Shown piece by piece: positions 43,923-51,720 of a stretch of 57,328 bases of DNA. The translations under genes and the position numbers were made by a program. The stretch covers positions 1-57,328 of the forward strand of contig CAUJIK010000071.1 of NCBI GenBank assembly GCA_963205255.1. Reading direction: 5' to 3'. The notes beneath the pieces were generated by a model. It saw only the letters and a program-made list of their open reading frames with translations, did not search any database and had not been told where the DNA came from. Source of the stretch: Pseudomonadota bacterium (GTDB lineage: Bacteria > Pseudomonadota > Gammaproteobacteria > Steroidobacterales > Steroidobacteraceae). Every line of letters begins with the position of its first letter. Position 1 is the stretch's first letter.

Positions 43923-44766
43923 AGAAACGCTGCGCGACCTCCAGCGGCCCATCGGCCACGGATTTTTCGCGATCCAGCCAGTCGTAGAACTGCGCGGCGC
44001 CGCTGAACATCTGCGCCGCGCCGGGAACATCGCGCAGGAAATGCGCGATCTCCTCCATCTCTCCCACCCAGCGCCAGCTCTTGTTGGCCAGCATCGGGGC
44101 CTGCCGGCCGGCCCAGGCCAGTGTCGGGCCCAGGCTGGTGGCCAGCTGCGCCCTCAGCGGCGCGCCGATGTCGCTGCGGCCTGCCTGGACGGCGACCTGT
44201 GTCACGAGCGCCGTGAGCCCTTTGCTCACCGCGGCGAAGCACAGTTTGAGGCTGGAGGCGGCGCCCACCGGCGCTTCCAGCACGTGTACATCCAGCCCGT
44301 GTTCACTCAACAACAGCAGGCGCGCGGCTTCCGGGCCGCTGATGTAGAGCACTGGTGATCTCGTGCCTTCGGCGTCCGGAGGGGTGCCGATGATGCCGCC
44401 GTCGACGCAGCGCCCACCCGCCTGCCGCACCAGCGCATCGATGCTCCGCATTGTGTCCGGCGAAATGGCATTGCAGTCGGCGAACAAGGGGCCGTCCTGG
44501 CCCAGCACACCGGCGCTCACCAGCGCCCTGGCGGCATCGACTGCCGCCGCGGGCGGCACCACGGACAGGATGATGTCCGCCTGGCGCAGCGAGGCCAGTG
44601 GCAGCACGGGAATGCCCGCGGCCTGAACCCTTGCCCGGGTGGCATCACTGCGATCATCGAGGCTCGTGACCACCGCGAGTCCGCGGCTTTGCAGGCGGGT
44701 AGCGATGCCGATGCCCATATGCCCCGCACCGAGGAGGGCGACGAGAGGTTTGCTGTTGCTGGTCAA
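43906..44766 (-). CDS. NAD(P)-dependent oxidoreductase with DUF1932 C-terminal domain
   Basis: The 286-residue protein has an N-terminal Rossmann domain (LVALLGAGHMGIGIATRLQ) of the 6-phosphogluconate/beta-hydroxyacid dehydrogenase superfamily. IILSVVPPAAAVDAAR and VDGGIIGTPPDAEGTR follow. Its helical C-terminal part (ASSLKLCFAAVSKGLTALV) resembles DUF1932. The Ser/Lys catalytic pattern is partly recognisable, with Lys in SSLKLCFA. It starts at TTG 44766 with AGGAG 6 bp upstream; no better start exists. Its substrate is unknown. Confidence 0.8.
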   Translation of the reverse strand: MTSNSKPLVALLGAGHMGIGIATRLQSRGLAVVTSLDDRSDATRARVQAAGIPVLPLASLRQADIILSVVPPAAAVDAARALVSAGVLGQDGPLFADCNAISPDTMRSIDALVRQAGGRCVDGGIIGTPPDAEGTRSPVLYISGPEAARLLLLSEHGLDVHVLEAPVGAASSLKLCFAAVSKGLTALVTQVAVQAGRSDIGAPLRAQLATSLGPTLAWAGRQAPMLANKSWRWVGEMEEIAHFLRDVPGAAQMFSGAAQFYDWLDREKSVADGPLEVAQRFFTPPR

Positions 44767-44815
44767 GGAGCTCTCCTGCTGCGAACGGATGCGGCGGTAT
44801 TATGCCCCGTGCGTT

Positions 44816-45247
44816 TCAGCCGGCGGTCCAGCACAGCCGCGGCGCGCGGGTTGCACGGCACCACACGAAGGCATTCTGGCCGAACAGGGCCGCGACTGCT
44901 CTGGCCTGCTCCCGGGAAATGCCAGGCACGAACACGCCCGGTTCCTCCGGCCACTGGCCAGCCGGGTCGATGGAGCGGGTCGCGAGCCAACGGTGCTGCC
45001 GCTGCGCCAGCTCTGCAAGCAGCGCCGCATGGGCGGCGGCGTTGACCTGCTCCGGAGTGATCCGGCTGCCGGGATTGGCGGCCGTGATCAGCGCGCCCTG
45101 CTGCGCGCTGTGGTGCGCCAGGATGGCATCCAGCGCCGCGGAAGGGGCGCCGATGGCGATGCGCAGCGGCGGCTCGGCGTCGATCCAGTATTCGGCCTCG
45201 GTATAGGCCGCGTGCAGTGTCTTGCGATCCGGCGACATTGTCGTCAT
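44816..45247 (-). CDS. DUF3293 protein
   Basis: The 143-residue soluble protein has the family features of DUF3293: HAAYTEAEYWID, LITAANPGSRITPEQVN, AELAQRQHRWLATRSIDPAG and the Cys-containing tail AFVWCRATRAPRL. Its function is unknown. The ATG at 45247 is preferred over the GTG at 45256 because AGGTGG lies 5 bp upstream. It is divergent from the GFA-GNAT fusion gene by 11 bp, so their promoters must overlap. Confidence 0.75.
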   Translation of the reverse strand: MTTMSPDRKTLHAAYTEAEYWIDAEPPLRIAIGAPSAALDAILAHHSAQQGALITAANPGSRITPEQVNAAAHAALLAELAQRQHRWLATRSIDPAGQWPEEPGVFVPGISREQARAVAALFGQNAFVWCRATRAPRLCWTAG

Positions 45248-45258
45248 AGAATCCACCT

Positions 45259-46131
45259 ATGCGGCTGCTCACTGGCGGATGTCAATGCGGCGCGGTGCGG
45301 TATCGCATATCCGGCGAGGTGCTCTCGCATGTGGTGTGCCACTGCGAATCCTGTCGGCGCACCACCGGCGCGCTGATGGTGCCCTGGTTCACGGTGTTGC
45401 ACAGTGCAATGATCGTGACGCAGGGGCGCCTTGCGGTGCGCAATTCCTCGCCGGGTGTGAAGCGCGGGCGCTGCCTGGCCTGCGGCACGGCACTGACCTA
45501 TGAATCCAGCGACGAAGAACCGCTGCTCGAGCGCACCATAGACATCACCACCTGCTCCCTGGATGAACCGGGAGCCCTCCAGCCCGACGCGCACATATGG
45601 ACGGCCGACGAGGTGTCCTGGGCGCGCGGCGTGGGGCATCTGCCGCGTTATCCCTTCCTGCGTGGCCACGGCTGGATCGAGCCGAAATGGCCGCTGACCC
45701 AGCCGGGCATCCGGTTGCGCCAGGTCGCCTATGCGGGCTATCGGGAGACGCTGCTGGCGGTGCGTGTGCCGGTGTTCGTGCACGAGCAGAAAGTGCCGGC
45801 GGCGCTGGAGGAGGACGAGCGCGATCCGCATTGCCTGCATCTGCTGGCCATGCATGATGACCGCGCGGTGGCTACCGCGCGCCTGGATCTGGAGCATCAC
45901 GGCAAGATGGGGCGCCTCGCGGTGCTGCCTGCCTATCGCGGACAGGGGCTGGGCCGCTCGCTGGTGATCACGCTGGAAGGGCTGGCCCGGGCGGCGCAGC
46001 TGCCCTCGGTGTGGTGCCATGCGCAGCTGGCCGCGCTGCCGTTCTACGAGAGACTGGGCTACCGGCGCGAAGGCGAGATGTTCACCGAGGCAGGACTGAC
46101 GCATGTCCTGCTGCGGCGGGCGCTGCGCTGA
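45259..46131 (+). CDS. GFA-domain / GNAT acetyltransferase fusion
   Basis: The 290-residue protein joins two domains. Residues ~1-130 form a GFA/CENP-V zinc domain: GGCQCGAVRYRISG, CHCESCRRTTGA and RGRCLACGTALTYES. This family was named for glutathione-dependent formaldehyde-activating enzyme. Residues ~150-290 form an ElaA-like GNAT acetyltransferase: YRETLLAVRVPVFVHEQKVP, MGRLAVLPAYRGQGLGRSLV for acetyl-CoA binding, and FYERLGYRREGEMF. It stays open with no break between domains. The substrate of either half is unknown. Confidence 0.85.
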   Translation: MRLLTGGCQCGAVRYRISGEVLSHVVCHCESCRRTTGALMVPWFTVLHSAMIVTQGRLAVRNSSPGVKRGRCLACGTALTYESSDEEPLLERTIDITTCSLDEPGALQPDAHIWTADEVSWARGVGHLPRYPFLRGHGWIEPKWPLTQPGIRLRQVAYAGYRETLLAVRVPVFVHEQKVPAALEEDERDPHCLHLLAMHDDRAVATARLDLEHHGKMGRLAVLPAYRGQGLGRSLVITLEGLARAAQLPSVWCHAQLAALPFYERLGYRREGEMFTEAGLTHVLLRRALR

Positions 46132-46156
46132 GGCGCGCCGCGCTTTTCGTGCTGGT

Positions 46157-46185
46157 TTGCGCGCGACGGGTTCCTTTCCTATAAT
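46157..46185 (+). promoter_or_regulatory. Sigma-70 promoter for the polyamine operon leader
   Basis: A perfect TATAAT box at 46180-46185 is preceded by TTGCGC (46157-46162) at a 17-bp spacing. It lies ~325 bp before nspC, so transcription would begin near 46192 with a long 5' leader. Confidence 0.65.
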
Positions 46186-46191
46186 GAAGAA

Positions 46192-46512
46192 TCATCCGGT
46201 AACGTCCGGATGCTTACTCATCTGCTGGTTGGAGAGGACGCCATGTTGCGCGACGCCCTGTTCCAATTGGGGATAGTGTCAGTCTGTCTGCACACCTCCC
46301 AAACGGAAATTTCGACGAGGGGAACTTCGGCAAAGCCGGGTACCCCGTGGTTCCGTGCGTCCGCGCATTGCGCGGATGCTGAGCGCCTGCTGGCGTCCAG
46401 CCTAAGACCTTCCTGAAGCAGCCCGCGGCTGCGCGATGTTCCATCCGGCGCGCCGCGCCGGAGCGGATATCGCGTCCGTGGGTATTCGCGTCTTTCCCAT
46501 CCCTTGAGAGAA
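46192..46512 (+). promoter_or_regulatory. Long structured 5' leader of the nspC operon
   Basis: The ~320-nt leader contains three strong hairpins. One is at its 5' end (46193-46199 with 46206-46212), one is at 46360-46366 with 46370-46376, and a GC-rich 8-bp stem lies close to nspC (46444-46451 with 46455-46462). It also contains a short ORF with a strong ribosome-binding site. This layout suggests attenuation or a metabolite-sensing leader for polyamine genes. No known riboswitch class was recognised. Confidence 0.45.
46243..46416 (+). CDS. Possible leader peptide upstream of nspC
   Basis: An ATG at 46243 follows GGAGAGG at 6-bp spacing, a better ribosome-binding site than that of nspC itself. 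It opens a 57-codon frame beginning MLRDALFQLGIVSVCLHTSQ. No family is recognised. The frame spans the second leader hairpin and ends 96 bp before the nspC ATG, so its translation could influence the downstream hairpin. It may be only a chance ORF inside a structured leader. Confidence 0.3.
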   Translation: MLRDALFQLGIVSVCLHTSQTEISTRGTSAKPGTPWFRASAHCADAERLLASSLRPS

Positions 46513-47610
46513 ATGATCCAGACCCCTTACTACCTCATCGACAAGGCCCGCCTGCTCACCAACCTGCAGCGCATCGACACGGTGCGACGGGAATCCGGTG
46601 CCAAGGTGGTGCTGGCGCTCAAGTGCTTCGCGACCTGGTCGGTGTTCGACCTGATGCGCCAGTACATGGATGGCACCACGTCCTCGTCGCTCTACGAAGT
46701 GCGCCTGGGGCGCGAGAAGTTCGGCGGCGAGACGCATGCCTACAGCGTGGCCTATGCCGATCACGAGATCGACGAGGTGGTGACCCACGCCGACAAGGTG
46801 ATCTTCAACAGCTTCGGGCAGCTGGAGCGCCACGGCGGGCGGGTGCGCGGCAAGCCTGTGGGGTTGCGCCTGAATCCCGGCGTGAGTTCCTCGGGTTTTG
46901 ATCTGGCCGATCCGGCGCGGCCCTTCAGCCGTCTGGGCGAGAGTGATCCGGCGCGCATCGCCGCAGTGCTGGATCGCATCGATGGCTTCATGATCCACAA
47001 CAACTGCGAGAATCACGACTTCGGGCGCTTCGACGCCATGCTGGCGCAGATCGAGCAGCGCTTCGGCGCGCTGCTGAGGCAGGTCAGATGGGTCAGCCTG
47101 GGCGGCGGCATCCATTTCACCGGGCAGGACTACCCGCTGCCGGCGTTCTGCGCCCGGCTGAAGGAGTTCGCCGCGCGCTACGGCGTGCAGGTGTATCTGG
47201 AGCCGGGCGAGGCGGCGGTGTCGGACAGCGCGACGCTCGAGGTTTCAGTGGTGGACCTGCCGCACATCGGCAAGCCGCTGGCGGTGGTGGATGCCTCCAT
47301 CGAGGCGCACATGCTGGATCTGCTCATCTATCGCCAGAGCGCGCAGGTCGAGCCCGACGCCGGTCCGCACCGCTATCTGGTCTATGGGCGCTCCTGTCTC
47401 GCGGGTGACATCTTCGGCGAGTTCAATTTTCCCGAACCGCTGCGGATCGGCAGCCGCATATCGATGCGCAATGCCGCCGCCTACACCATGGTGAAGAAGA
47501 ACTGGTTCAACGGCGTGACCATGCCTTCCATAGTGGTGCGGGAGACCGACGGCAGCGAGCGTCTGGTGCGGCAGTTTGCCTTCCAGGATTTTGTGAACAG
47601 CCTTTCGTGA
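46513..47610 (+). CDS. nspC: Carboxynorspermidine decarboxylase
   Basis: NspC decarboxylates carboxy(nor)spermidine to (nor)spermidine using PLP. The 365-residue alanine-racemase-fold enzyme has the PLP Lys37 in LALKCFATW, the phosphate-binding GGGIHF, YLEPGEAAV, and the second-site motif YGRSCLAGDIFGE. The ATG at 46513, giving MIQTPYYLID, is preferred over TTG 46504. It is followed after 10 bp by the carboxynorspermidine dehydrogenase gene, which completes the two-step alternative spermidine pathway. Confidence 0.93.
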   Translation: MIQTPYYLIDKARLLTNLQRIDTVRRESGAKVVLALKCFATWSVFDLMRQYMDGTTSSSLYEVRLGREKFGGETHAYSVAYADHEIDEVVTHADKVIFNSFGQLERHGGRVRGKPVGLRLNPGVSSSGFDLADPARPFSRLGESDPARIAAVLDRIDGFMIHNNCENHDFGRFDAMLAQIEQRFGALLRQVRWVSLGGGIHFTGQDYPLPAFCARLKEFAARYGVQVYLEPGEAAVSDSATLEVSVVDLPHIGKPLAVVDASIEAHMLDLLIYRQSAQVEPDAGPHRYLVYGRSCLAGDIFGEFNFPEPLRIGSRISMRNAAAYTMVKKNWFNGVTMPSIVVRETDGSERLVRQFAFQDFVNSLS

Positions 47611-47620
47611 GGAGTCTGGA

Positions 47621-48880
47621 GTGAAGAAGAACATTCTCATTGTCGGCGCTGGCGGCGTGGCTCATGTGGCGGCCCACAAGATCGTCCAGTACAGCGCCGC
47701 GTTCGGCGAGATCCACATCGCCTCACGCTCGGTGCGCAAGGCCGATGCCATCGTCGAATCCATCCGCGCCAAGGGCGATGCCTATCCGTCTGCGGTGCTG
47801 CGCACCCATACGGTCAATGCGCGCGACGCCGCCGAGGTCGAGGCGCTGATCCGCTCGACCGGCGTACAGATCGTGCTCAACCTGGGCGCCTCCTTCGTCA
47901 ACATGTCGGTGCTGGAAGCCTGCGTGAACACCGGAGCTGCCTACATCGACACAGCCATCCACGAAGAGCCCAACAAGATCTGCGAGACGCCGCCCTGGTA
48001 CGCGAACTACGAGTGGAAGCGCCGCGAGGCCTGCGAGAAGGCCGGCGTCACCGCCATTCTCGGCGCGGGTTTCGATCCGGGCGTGGTCAATGCCTATGCG
48101 CGCTTCGCGGTGGACGAATATTTCGACCGCGTGAACTCCATCGACATCATCGACGTGAATGCCGGCAGCCACGGCCGTTATTTCGCCACCAACTTCGATC
48201 CGGAGGTGAATTTTCGCGAGTTCACCGGCACGGTATGGTCATGGCAGGATGGCAAATGGCAGTCGGCGAAGATGTTCGAACACCGGCGGGAGTGGGATCT
48301 GCCGGTGGTCGGCCGCCAGACCACGTATCTCACCGGCCACGATGAGCTGCACTCGCTGTCGCAGCACCTGGGCGTGCCGGATATCCGTTTCTGGATGAGT
48401 TTCGGGGATCACTACATCAATGTGTTCACCGTGCTGAAGAACCTCGGTCTGCTGTCGGAGCAGCCGGTGCGCACCGCCGAGGGGCTGGAAGTGGTGCCGC
48501 TGAAGGTGGTGAAAGCCGTGCTGCCCGATCCGGCGTCGCTGGCTCCGGACTACACCGGCAAGACCTGCATCGGCACGCTGGTGCGCGGCGTGCGCAACGG
48601 CAAGGAGCGCGAGGTGTTCCTCTACAACGTTGCCGATCACGCCGACGCCTATCGCGAGGTCGGCAGCCAGGGCATTTCGTACACCGCCGGCGTGCCCGCT
48701 GCCGCGGCGGCGCTGCTGATCGCCCGCGGCACCTGGGACGTGCATCGCATGGCCAATGTGGAGCAGCTGCCGGCGCGCCCGTTCCTCGATCTGCTCGCCG
48801 AGCTGGGGCTCGAGACCCGGGTGCGCGAGAACGGTCTGGATCTGCCGGTGGCGGTGCGTCCACAACGCGCTGCAGGCTGA
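47621..48880 (+). CDS. Carboxy(nor)spermidine dehydrogenase (saccharopine dehydrogenase family)
   Basis: The 419-residue NADPH-dependent enzyme condenses aspartate semialdehyde with a diamine to form carboxynorspermidine or carboxyspermidine. The Rossmann motif is ILIVGAGGVAHVAAHK. Family blocks include NLGASFVNMSVLEAC, AYIDTAIHEEPNKICE and ILGAGFDPGVVNAYAR. GTG at 47621 is the start, with GGAG upstream. Pairing with nspC strongly supports a carboxyspermidine rather than a lysine-pathway role. No terminator was found immediately downstream; the next recognisable feature is the relic catalase control region. Confidence 0.9.
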   Translation: MKKNILIVGAGGVAHVAAHKIVQYSAAFGEIHIASRSVRKADAIVESIRAKGDAYPSAVLRTHTVNARDAAEVEALIRSTGVQIVLNLGASFVNMSVLEACVNTGAAYIDTAIHEEPNKICETPPWYANYEWKRREACEKAGVTAILGAGFDPGVVNAYARFAVDEYFDRVNSIDIIDVNAGSHGRYFATNFDPEVNFREFTGTVWSWQDGKWQSAKMFEHRREWDLPVVGRQTTYLTGHDELHSLSQHLGVPDIRFWMSFGDHYINVFTVLKNLGLLSEQPVRTAEGLEVVPLKVVKAVLPDPASLAPDYTGKTCIGTLVRGVRNGKEREVFLYNVADHADAYREVGSQGISYTAGVPAAAAALLIARGTWDVHRMANVEQLPARPFLDLLAELGLETRVRENGLDLPVAVRPQRAAG

Positions 48881-48897
48881 TCATGTAAGTTTATTGG

Positions 48898-48960
48898 TCG
48901 ATACAGGTCAATAGTCAGTAACTATTGATCTCATGGCACCATCCGATTGGCCTGTATCGA
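48898..48960 (+). promoter_or_regulatory. OxyR-type operator and nested inverted repeats before the catalase relic
   Basis: ATAG-N7-CTAT at 48911-48925 (ATAGTCAGTAACTAT) matches an OxyR half-operator in all but one consensus position. The same bases form a 7-bp hairpin. A 15-bp inverted repeat with one mismatch (48898-48912 with 48946-48960) encloses it. Catalase genes are classical OxyR targets, which fits the remnant gene downstream. Confidence 0.55.
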
Positions 48961-49800
48961 ACGTGATGACGGCCGGCCCGCGCGGGCCGCAGCTGCTGCA
49001 GGACGTCTGATTCCTGGAGAAGCTGGCCCATTTCGACCGCGAGGTCATTCCCGAGCGTCGCATGCTCGCCAAGGGTTCCGGCGCCTAAGGCACTTTCACG
49101 GTCACTCATGACATTGCCCGTTACACCCGGGCGAAGCTGTTCTCGCAGGTCGGCAAGAAGACCGATCTGTTCGTGCGCTTCTCGACGGTGGCCGGCGAGC
49201 GCGGCGCGGCGGATGCCGAACGCGATATCCGTGGCTTCGCGATGAACTTCTATACCGAGGAAGGCAACTGGGATCTGGCCGGCAACAACACGCCGGTGTT
49301 CTTCATGCGCGACCCGCTGAGGCGCCCGCAACAACTGGGATTTCTGGACGCTGCTGCCGGAGGCGCTGCATCAGGTGACCATCGTGATGTCGGATCGCGG
49401 CATCCCTGCGAGCTATCGCCACATGCACGGCTAATGTGGTGCCGGGCATCGGCTTCTCGCCCGACAAGATGCTGCAGGGTCGCCTGTTCTCCTACCGCGA
49501 CGCGTAGCGCTACCGCCTGGGCGTGAATCACGGCCTGATTCCGGTCAACGCGGCGCGCTACCCGGTGCACAGCCACCACCGCGACGGCGCCATGCGCGTG
49601 GACAGCAACTACGGCAGCACGCTAGCCAGCCGCGCGCGCTGTTCCGGCTGATGACGCCGGCCCAGCAGCAGGTGCTGTTCGACAACACCGCGCGCGTCAT
49701 GGGCGATGCGCCGGAGGTGATCAAGCGCCGCCACATTGCCAATTGCACCAAGTGCGATCCGGCCTGCGGCGCGGGGGTGGCCAAGGCGCTGGGTGTGTAA
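48933..49800 (+). pseudogene. Catalase pseudogene (KatA-like, monofunctional heme catalase)
   Basis: The sequence is recognisably a heme catalase but is dead. It starts at ATG 48933 (TAGPRGPQLLQDV). A Trp codon is changed to TGA in LLQDV-stop-FLEKLAHFD. The catalytic His of VVHAKG is Leu. A Tyr codon is changed to TAA in [28 protein letters not shown] and [12 protein letters not shown] follow. Sequence is then missing before [15 protein letters not shown], again after SYRHMHG, and again after NYGSTL, with frame changes. A fourth lesion turns DAQRYR into DA-stop-RYR. The tail [19 protein letters not shown], then [22 protein letters not shown] is intact. About 290 of ~480 codons remain. Confidence 0.93.
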
Positions 49801-49829
49801 CAGGCGTAGCAACTGCCCTGGGCAGTAAA

Positions 49830-49858
49830 CCCCCAGCCGGAAGCGGCTGGGGGTTTTT
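49830..49858 (+). terminator. Rho-independent terminator after the catalase relic
   Basis: CCCCCAGCCG and CGGCTGGGGG form a perfect 10-bp stem with a GAAG loop, followed by five T residues. It lies 30 bp after the relic catalase stop and 31 bp before the next gene. Confidence 0.9.
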
Positions 49859-49888
49859 CATTGGTACACTCGGCGGAGGAGGAAGGCC

Positions 49889-51061
49889 ATGACGGAAGAT
49901 TCCACTTTCACCCTCGCCACACGGGCCATCCACGGCAGCAGCCACAAGGATGCGCATGGCAGCCCGCATGTGCCCATCTACAACACCACGACCTTCGTCT
50001 TCCCTTCAACCGCGAATCTTCTGGATGTCGTGGATGGAAGGACGCTCGGCGCGTTCTACACCCGCTATGGCATGAACCCCAGCATCCTGGCGCTGGAGGA
50101 GACGCTGGCCGGGCTCGAGGGCGGCGAGAGAGCCTGGGTCTTCTCATCTGGCATGGCGGCAGCGGCGGCGCTGTTCCTGACGCATGGCCGGGACGGCATC
50201 GTCTGCATCGGTGATGTCTATGGCGGCACGATGGAATTGCTCGGTGCGCAGTTGCCGCTGCTTGGCATCAAGACGCAATTCATCCTTGCCAGCGAGCAGC
50301 AGCGCCTCGATGAATTGCTGGGTACCGGCGCCAGACTGGTCTTCTTCGAGACGCCGGCCAATCCCACGCTTGCGCTGCTGGATATCCGCGCCATCGCCCG
50401 CCAGGCACATGCGCGTGGCGCGCTGGTGGCGGTGGACAACACCTTTGCTTCGCCGGTGAACCAGCGGCCACTGGAACTGGGCGCTGACCTTGTTATGCAC
50501 AGCGCCACCAAATACCTCGGCGGCCACAGCGATCTCACTGCCGGCGCGCTGGTGGGTTCGAAGGAAGTCATGACGCCGGTGTGGAACTGGCGCAAGAACC
50601 TCGGTTCGATGATTGCCCCGGAAACGGCCTCGCTGCTGTCGCGCAGCCTGCGCAGCCTGGTGGTGCGCGTGCGCCAGCAGAATGCCAGCGCGCAGGCCAT
50701 CGCCGAGGCCATGGAGCGGCATCCGCGGATTGCGCGGGTGCTCTATCCCGGCCTGCCGGGGTTTCCCGGACATGAGCTCGCGAAGCAGCAGATGTACGGT
50801 TTTGGCGGCATGCTCACGATCGAGGTGAAGGGTGATGGCGCCGCCGCCACGCGGGTGGCCGAGAAGCTCAAGGTGTTTGCGCTGGCGCCCAGCCTCGGTG
50901 GCGTGGAGAGTCTGGTCACCCAGCCTTGCACCACCACGCACCATGGCTTGAGCGGAGAGGAGCGCGCGCGACGCGACATCTCCGATGGAATGTTGCGTCT
51001 GTCGGTGGGGCTGGAAAATCCAGCGGACCTGATCGACGACCTTGCCCAGGCGCTTGCGTGA
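49889..51061 (+). CDS. Trans-sulfuration PLP enzyme (cystathionine/methionine gamma-lyase or synthase family)
   Basis: The 390-residue PLP enzyme of the Cys/Met metabolism family has the phosphate-binding SSGMAAAAALF, the Asp in VDNTFASPVNQRPLELGAD, and the PLP Lys208 in HSATKYLGGHSD. The C-terminal block is SLGGVESLVTQPCTTTHHGL. It starts at ATG 49889 after GGAGGAGGAAGG. The motif set does not separate cystathionine gamma-synthase, cystathionine gamma-lyase and methionine gamma-lyase. Downstream are DUF3228 and DsrE-like genes, hinting at sulfur metabolism. Confidence 0.88.
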   Translation: MTEDSTFTLATRAIHGSSHKDAHGSPHVPIYNTTTFVFPSTANLLDVVDGRTLGAFYTRYGMNPSILALEETLAGLEGGERAWVFSSGMAAAAALFLTHGRDGIVCIGDVYGGTMELLGAQLPLLGIKTQFILASEQQRLDELLGTGARLVFFETPANPTLALLDIRAIARQAHARGALVAVDNTFASPVNQRPLELGADLVMHSATKYLGGHSDLTAGALVGSKEVMTPVWNWRKNLGSMIAPETASLLSRSLRSLVVRVRQQNASAQAIAEAMERHPRIARVLYPGLPGFPGHELAKQQMYGFGGMLTIEVKGDGAAATRVAEKLKVFALAPSLGGVESLVTQPCTTTHHGLSGEERARRDISDGMLRLSVGLENPADLIDDLAQALA

Positions 51062-51675
51062 GCATCGAGCTGACGGACTTCGCCATCGGCCGGCTGTTTC
51101 CGAAGCAAAGGCGCGGCAACACCATCCAGGACTGTTCGGCGACGCAATTCGAGCGCCATCTGAACGATCACCCGCCGCAGAAGGTGCTCGACGGCTACGC
51201 TCCGTTCTGCAAGCTGCACGTCCATGCCAACTGGACCTCCACGCGCTGCCTGACCATCCCCATCACGGCGGAGAACCGGCAGTTCCTGTGCAGCGGCTAC
51301 GAGGCGCGCAGCCCGGCGGAACTTCCCGTTCTCGTGCGCTGGTTCGAAGGTGTGCGGCCGCCGGTGGCGAACTACCTGATCCCCATCCTCTATAGCCGGG
51401 AGCAGCTGCGCAGGGAAGGAGAGAAGATCCGCGCGGACTGGGGCGTGGTGGGCTGTCTCTACACCCTGGAGCCGGAGGAAGTCCCGATGGCGCCGGTCAC
51501 GATGATGCGCAATGCGCTGGGTGTTGCCGAGGGTGGGTCCGGTGTCGCGCTGGATCGCGAGGCCTACCGGCGCAGCGTCGAGTTCTGGCAAAGCCATGCC
51601 AACTGGCGCGATCCACCCGAAGAGGCGGCCACGGATTTGCCGGCCGGGCCCCGGCGACGGCAGACTCGAGTTTAA
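51058..51675 (+). CDS. DUF3228 protein
   Basis: The 205-residue soluble protein matches DUF3228 by the blocks NTIQDCSATQFERHL, LDGYAPFCKLHVHANWT, SGYEARSPAELPVLVRWFEG, ILYSREQLRREGE and APVTMMRNALGVAEGGSGV. The function is unknown. It starts at GTG 51058, overlapping the PLP lyase stop by 4 bp, so the two are probably translated together. Confidence 0.8.
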   Translation: MSIELTDFAIGRLFPKQRRGNTIQDCSATQFERHLNDHPPQKVLDGYAPFCKLHVHANWTSTRCLTIPITAENRQFLCSGYEARSPAELPVLVRWFEGVRPPVANYLIPILYSREQLRREGEKIRADWGVVGCLYTLEPEEVPMAPVTMMRNALGVAEGGSGVALDREAYRRSVEFWQSHANWRDPPEEAATDLPAGPRRRQTRV

Positions 51676-51720
51676 TATCGTCGCCTGATCTCTCGTATTG
51701 AGCGAATGGAGTTCATCCAG

